From: Glandiceps talaboti
Lineage: Eukaryota > Hemichordata > Enteropneusta > Spengelidae
Assembly (NCBI RefSeq): GCF_964340395.1
Contig: NC_135560.1
Location: 7,368,598-7,432,597 of the forward strand
Direction: 5' to 3'
Length of the DNA stretch: 64,000 nucleotides
In this document: piece after piece, positions 58,534-64,000 of the stretch
Numbering within the stretch: the first letter of the stretch is position 1
How the letters are laid out: each line of letters starts with the position of its first letter
Made by a program: the position numbers and the translations under genes
Notes under the pieces: model-generated
Database searches by the model: none
The model's input: the letters and a program-made list of their open reading frames with translations, nothing else
Told to the model about the DNA's origin: nothing

Positions 58534-60808
58534 GTTGAAGGATAACATTAAGGAACCACAAACAGGGTCTATCCGTCAGGATGTGCTATGGGGGAAATGT
58601 AAAGAAGCTACAAATACTGACCTAAAGTTATCTGTTCATGGGAGAACACTTAAGGAGTTATTTCCCCTGATGACAAAATCAACTATGTTGGATACCACTA
58701 CAAGAAAGATGGTGATGTTGTACAGAGGTATAGAATGGAAGTTTATGTCTTCACAAGGTGTTGAAGGTGTTACCCTGGGTGATATCACACAACACATACC
58801 TGATACAGTGGTTATCTTACCACGATCTGGAAATGATTGCATACAGTTTGCAGTTCCTACAGATATCATAAGTAATGGTACTATGATTCTAAAACAAGTT
58901 CTTGTGTATGAAGATCACTGGGCACTGCAAGTCAGAGGCAAGACCATTGACTTGAGAAGTATTGGTATTGATTCAAACATACGTACATTAAACAGGAATA
59001 CGGTCTCTGACATTGCGTCTTTTGTAGAAACAATTAAAATATGTAAAGGTGTTTTTGCAGACAAGTTCATGAAGAAAGTTCAAGATCCCAAGCAGTATCT
59101 TGCAAAATGTGTAGAGGAACAGGTTTGTGTCAAAGGTAATGAAAATTACCAACAGAAGATGTTTCGACATCATAATTGTGATCAAGTGCTGACCTGGTGT
59201 GGTTATACCAACACTTGTCGGAAGTGTCAGTTTGGATGTCAACCAAACTCACAATCACAGTGTGATACACAAGGCGCTTCCACAGAAACAGAGGAAGAGT
59301 TAACACTAGATGAAGAAGACCATCAAGACCTCAGTGCTATATTAAATCTTATTTTTGAAGATGCATCAGAAGAAATGAAATTATTGCTTCAAAGCCAATA
59401 TGAAGCCATAAGGTGCAAAACACCCATCCGAAGGCAGTGGAGGAAAGAAATAATAAGCTTGTGTTTAAATCTTTGGATGAGAAGCCCCACGTCCGACCAT
59501 GATTTAGCAGACAGCAAAATGCTAATTTTGCCATCTGGCAGACAGCTGTCATGTTACAAGAATATGGTTCCCCAAACAGCTGTTATCAACGATGAAGTGT
59601 TTAAAGGGATGTACAAGGGAGCAAAGGAAGCCAATATTACAAAACATGGCTTGGCTGGCGGTTTAATCTATGACGAGACAAAATTGCAACAGGATCTGGT
59701 CTTGTCAATGGTAGATGGACAACCTAAGCTTATAGGATGGGTGGATGTTGGAGAAGAAGCTTTCAACTTGCAAATCTTGAAAGAAGGGAAAGTGACACGC
59801 AAACTTGCGACAGAAGTTTTACAATTCACATTTCTTGGATACACTGGCTTAAGCTTTCCCATTTGTTATTTCCCTACATGTGGTATAACGGCATCTGAAC
59901 TACACGTAATTATCTGGGATATCATTGCAAAGTTGCAGGACTGGTCTTTCACTACTGACTACATCATACATAATGGTGGTGAAGAAAACCGTCAATTCAT
60001 CAAGTCAAACTTCGAAGGCTCCCCTCTTGAATCAAACTACACAAGCCCTAATTTGGTAGACCCAACTACATATATAATTCATGTCCAAGACTTTTCACAT
60101 GCCGTGAAGAAACTGAGAAACAGTGTCCTGAGCAGTGGACATGATAAGGACCAGCACACAAGATTATTGATGTATGAGGGGAAGGAAATAACTTGGGACC
60201 ACTTGAAGAGTGCAGTAGTCTGGGATCGTGAAGTTAATAGCCGACCAATATACAACCAAATCACAGACACACATCTAGGTCCAAGTAAAGATGAAAAAAT
60301 GCACAATCATTTAGCAGAAGACATGCTAAATGGTGAAATGCTTCACCTGATGGAGACCTACCAGTCAAACCTGAATGATGGTACTCACCTAGACAGCACT
60401 ATTGCTTTCCTGAAACAAACAAGTCAACTCATTTCTATATTTCGTGACCAAAGACCTGTTACATCTATGACTGATGGAAGGCTTCAAGTATTGAAAGATG
60501 TGCATGATTGGTTCCTGAAGTGGCAAAATCAAGTTCGATCAGATGAGAGTATAGCCCAGGGAAAGCGTTCAAAACAACTGCCGTCAACCGAATGCTTAGA
60601 TCTTGATTCCTTGATTCTTGGATTCCTGGCTGTATGTGAGAAACACCTGTCATCTTTCCCAGGAAGTCATGTTGTACCAGCAAGGTTCAATTGTGATGTG
60701 ATTGAAAACCACTTCTGTAAAATAAGGGGCCTACTCAATGGGAATGTGACACATCCAAATTATGCTTCATACTGTACATCAGTAAATGCTGCAATACTAC
60801 TAGTATAG
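58534..60808 (+). CDS. P-element/THAP9-like transposase-derived protein, long 3' exon, about 757 codons
   Basis: The open frame follows a pyrimidine-rich tract and 'atcatcag', which looks like a splice acceptor. The frame's first codon is TTG and the first in-frame ATG is at codon 46, so an upstream exon is likely; none was identified. A Cys/His cluster (HNCDQVLTWCGYTNTCRKCQ, residues 213-232) precedes an acidic stretch. The RNase H-like part begins near 'GLAGGLIYDET' (Asp380, position of the first catalytic Asp) and continues 'LGYTGLSFPICYFPTCGITA'. In the second motif 'DYIIHNGGEENRQF' the usual (S)DGxxxNR Asp is Asn480. 'VQDFSHAVKKLRNSVLSSG' matches the GTP-binding insertion domain. The C-terminal motif FNCDVIENHFCKIRG retains Glu724. 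No THAP domain is present in this exon. It may be a host-domesticated gene or a recently dead element. Confidence 0.8.
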
Positions 60809-61310
60809 GACAAACTACACGTACTATACACAGCTCATTGCTCAGCCTAATGGCCCCACTGTCGTAGTTCTCTGTGATACAGCAACTTCATGAGCACCTG
60901 TGATCCAGCCCTTTTGTTACCTTTACCATGTAAAATATCAAGGCTTTAAAAACTATTTAATGTTTTCAGTATCATGACAATTGATGTTTTTATCAACAGT
61001 GGTTTTATTTTTTCTTTCATAACAAAATGTACAGTCCTGTCAAAGTAAAAATGTACATGCATGGTAGGCTGAAAGGATAACCACAGACTTAGTTTTCACA
61101 TCAGACTATTTTTCCACTCAGATACCATTATATATCATTATGCCATGGTCTATGTAGCATTCATGTGCGAATATGTTGGCTCTTGGCTCCTTTCCCTTAC
61201 CACGCCTGGCATTTTGCTAATCACCTTTTGTTTTAATGACGCCTTGTCAAGAAAACAGGTGCAGGTTTTTAGCATAACTGAACTGAGGTTTAGGATGCTA
61301 TAGGCATCAA
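60809..61310. other. 3' flank of the transposase-like gene
   Basis: No second exon is recognised and no terminal inverted repeat matching the upstream side was found by eye. The nearest AATAAA noticed is at about 61585. Confidence 0.35.
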
Positions 61311-61315
61311 GTTTT

Positions 61316-61470
61316 GCCTGTGTGTGTGTGTGGGTGTGTATGTGTATATGTATGTACATACGTACGTACGTATGTATGTATATATGTATGTATATTTGTA
61401 CGCACATATGTACATGTATGTATGTATGTATGTATGTATGTATGTATGTATGTATGTATGTATGTATGTA
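61316..61470. repeat. (TG)n(TATG)n compound microsatellite
   Basis: TG units, then irregular TACG/TATG, then about 50 bp of clean TATG. Confidence 0.94.
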
Positions 61471-61479
61471 GATTAATAT

Positions 61480-62490
61480 TAAATGTTGCTCATAATTCAG
61501 AGCATATGTGTAAGACAATATTTTCATACAATTTCATGAAAATCTCAATTTCTATATTCATGATTTCATAACCGATATGAAAAAATAAATTATCAAAACA
61601 TACAATACATGGCAGTAAATATAAAAAAAAAGCTAGTAACAATGTATACTTCTGGAAAAACCCCACTCGTATTCTATGAAACTAGTCAAAGAGTCAAGCT
61701 GTTTTGTACTGAATTACTACTGATAAAACACAAGTATTCTGATTGTATATTCATGAGGGCGCTCTTCATACAGTAGCACTTCAGTATGTACATTATGTTT
61801 GCTACATGAAGTGTGGAGTAATTTCAGGTTTGTATCAGCAATGCTAATAAAACAAGAATGACTTCCTGGACTTCACAGTTATGAACAAAAATGTTTTTCT
61901 CTAGAAAATTTTTGTTTGTAACAACTTATTAAATATTAATGTAACCATACTAAAACAAATTCTTGGGCATGCAAAGGAAATGGCCCGTTGCAATATCGCT
62001 TTAGGTAAGTTAGGTTGATTTGCTAAGATACTGAACAATCCAAAGAGTACACAACCAAAGTGATAAAGAAACTCTTTTCACTAATCACAGTACTGACTTG
62101 GCAGGAAACATGACATTTAAAGACCCAGTACCTGTATTAAACCGAACAATAATTTTTTTCTTAAAATTTGCATTTATTTGTCACTTTATTTCTATTTTAA
62201 CATACTGAAGAATGTATGATGGTCTAGTGATCACACTCTACCAGCATTGATAATTCAATGGTCTGCATTACTGTAAACCTGGAAATTTTCACTGGAAAAC
62301 AAAGATGCAAAAATAAGTAATGACTAAAATACCTTCTTGTACTGGTACATTAACACAATGTACCAGTCTGGTAATTAGTCAAAATTAGTCCTTAAGAACT
62401 AGCTGAAGAGTCTGAAATCACAAAATTTTCTAGTAGCAAAAATATCTAGGTTTTCAGTATTTGTGCAATGTACCACACACACAAGTACAA
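61480..62490. other. Intergenic, no gene recognised
   Basis: AT-rich; no exon, RNA gene or repeat family identified. Confidence 0.3.
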
Positions 62491-63125
62491 CCCATTTCAT
62501 CTAAGTGTTCAATAGTTCTGTTTGATATAACCACATAGAAATCAATGAGAAACTGGGTATTTTATGCTAGTTTGTGTGAATGAAATAAATCATTTAAAAT
62601 TAAAATGTACTACAACTAGACACGTAGGTGCCCATGTTTTGATGTCTTCATTTGATGTCTGCATGGTGGCATTTTAGTTCATATATCATTACTGGGACAA
62701 GCCATTAGCCAAGCAAGTGGACTTGTTATCAAAGAGTACAAATATTTACACATGTGATGATGGGCTCTTACATAACACAAGTAAACAGCTGTAAAACCTC
62801 TATTCGGCCGTCTGCATGGACTGCAATTGAGGCAAACCTTATCTCCGTCTTATATCAGTTGTTATCAATTTATTAGGCTATTATAAGTAATGCTACAAAC
62901 AGCTTTAGAGATGCAAACAACTTTTATGACACCCGTTTTCGCCAGGCAAGCCCGCGGGTTTGTTGCACTTGGACCGCTAATGGTTTATGACTGACATGAC
63001 ACAAATGTCGCAACAAACTGTATTCATTCAATCTTGCTATCTTGAAGTGTAGCATGTGCAGTTTCTTATTGATTTTTGCATGGTTGTATCAAACAGAGCC
63101 AGTGAACACTAATGTGAAATGGGCT
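62491..63125. mobile_element. MITE family M2, diverged copy 3 with an insertion
   Basis: The left end 'cccatttcatctaagtgttc' with 'tctgtttgatataaccacat' and the right end 'tatcaaacagagccagtgaa' with 'atgtgaaatgggctgg' match copies 1 and 2. At about 635 bp it is roughly 300 bp longer than they are, and the extra sequence (about 62690-62990) is unrelated. Confidence 0.75.
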
Positions 63126-63555
63126 GGTCAACATCTTGTTTTCAAGGAAACTCACTCTTTTATTTTCCCAGTTAACACAGTATTTGGCAGCCATATTGGA
63201 TTCTAAAATGACTAAATTTTGATATCATTTTGATGCTTATTTCCGGAACATGTACAGTGACCCTAGATTTCTTAATAGTATTTTAACCAAGAATAGATTG
63301 GAGTTTTCTTGAACAAAGTAACAGCAAAAGTTTTAAGTGTTTGTTACCACGGCCCATTCTACGTTAAGGGTTACCTTAACACAGAGGGTACATGTAGATG
63401 ACTGATCTCATTCGCTTTGTCTTTTCACTGTATAGAAAATGTAGTATCTACATGAGCTGTATGTTAGCTGCCTACAAGTGTTCAATAAAATTGACAGTAA
63501 CACATGTTTGGAGAAAGTATGCCCAGAACACTATAGCATATAGCTACAATTCTAG

Positions 63556-63656
63556 TCTGTACGATATGCTGTGATGGGGCGCCCTCACACATTGGTCAAC
63601 CCCTTTCAAATAGAGCAGGTCACTGAAGGCAGAGAGACACAACATATCTTTACAGT
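63556..63656. mobile_element. Short palindromic MITE family M11, copy 2
   Basis: 'tctgtacgatatgctgtgat' and 'ggggcgccctcacacattgg' at the left, 'aacatatctttacagt' at the right; about 101 bp. Confidence 0.75.
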
Positions 63657-63662
63657 CCACTA

Positions 63663-63688
63663 CCCCCCCCCCCCCCCCCCCCCCCCCC
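63663..63688. repeat. Poly-C tract
   Basis: About 26 consecutive C between two M11 elements. Confidence 0.92.
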
Positions 63689-63740
63689 AACTGAACTGGA
63701 TGCACTCGAGTCAATCAGAACATGGTGCAATAATGTAGTT

Positions 63741-63833
63741 TGTATGGTACACCATGACGGGGCGCCCTCACACATCGGTCAACCCCTTTCAGATACAGGA
63801 GGCCGGTGAGGGCAAAGTGCCGTATCTTACAGT
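63741..63833. mobile_element. Short palindromic MITE family M11, copy 3
   Basis: 'tgtatggtacaccatgacgg' and 'ggcgccctcacacatcggtc' at the left, 'gtgccgtatcttacag' at the right; about 93 bp and very similar to copy 2. Confidence 0.78.
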
Positions 63834-64000
63834 CTGCTATAATCCCAACCCCAAACCTCCCTTAAACCCCAAGTTATTGCTAATGTGGCTTTCCAGCAAT
63901 GTTTGGACAATTTCAATGAAAGACTATTTTGAAGTGAGTTTTCTACTACGGGTATGTTTCATTCCATTTGTGTATATTGATTGTTGAGTATTTTGAACTT

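Overview
The window is AT-rich animal (metazoan) nuclear DNA: intron-split genes with consensus GT/AG junctions and many short inverted-repeat elements (MITEs), tRNA-derived SINEs, LINE relics, satellites and long microsatellites. Protein families and repeat style fit a marine invertebrate. I lean towards an invertebrate deuterostome but cannot exclude a lophotrochozoan. All exon models were joined by hand from splice signals, reading phase and family resemblance.

Layout. 1-7 kb: the 5' half (exons 1-2) of a SWEET/SLC50-type sugar transporter on the minus strand; its later exons were not found and probably lie left of the window. 7-13 kb: accessory DNA with foldback elements, compound microsatellites and a degenerate SAP-like pseudogene. 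13.4-17.5 kb (+): a complete six-exon cytosolic sulfotransferase (300 aa). 18-22 kb: a 39-bp minisatellite, two related foldback elements, and a 71-bp satellite that seems to derive from the arm of one of them. 22.7-29.8 kb (-): a second, complete six-exon SWEET transporter (210 aa). It is head-to-head with POLR2M/GRINL1A (30.0-33.0 kb, +, four exons, 294 aa) across about 270 bp. 33-36.6 kb: degenerate copies of the POLR2M last exon, a LINE relic, MITEs and minisatellites. 36.6-41.8 kb (-): a C1orf43 homologue (six exons, 259 aa), head-to-head across about 400 bp with DTWD2 (42.25-45.76 kb, +, five exons, 245 aa). 46-58 kb: no gene recognised; tandem repeats, MITEs and simple repeats. 58.5-60.8 kb (+): a long open exon for a P-element/THAP9-like transposase-derived protein in which an expected catalytic Asp appears to be Asn. 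61-64 kb: repeats only.

The host genes do not form a pathway: sugar transport (two SWEETs), sulfonation (SULT), Pol II regulation (POLR2M), an endomembrane protein (C1orf43) and tRNA modification (DTWD2). The two divergent pairs suggest shared promoters. SWEET and C1orf43 sit close together here and, from general knowledge, lie within about a megabase on human 1q21-q22, so this may be old linkage. The rest of the sequence is largely shaped by at least ten families of short inverted-repeat element, several placed within tens of bases of splice sites.
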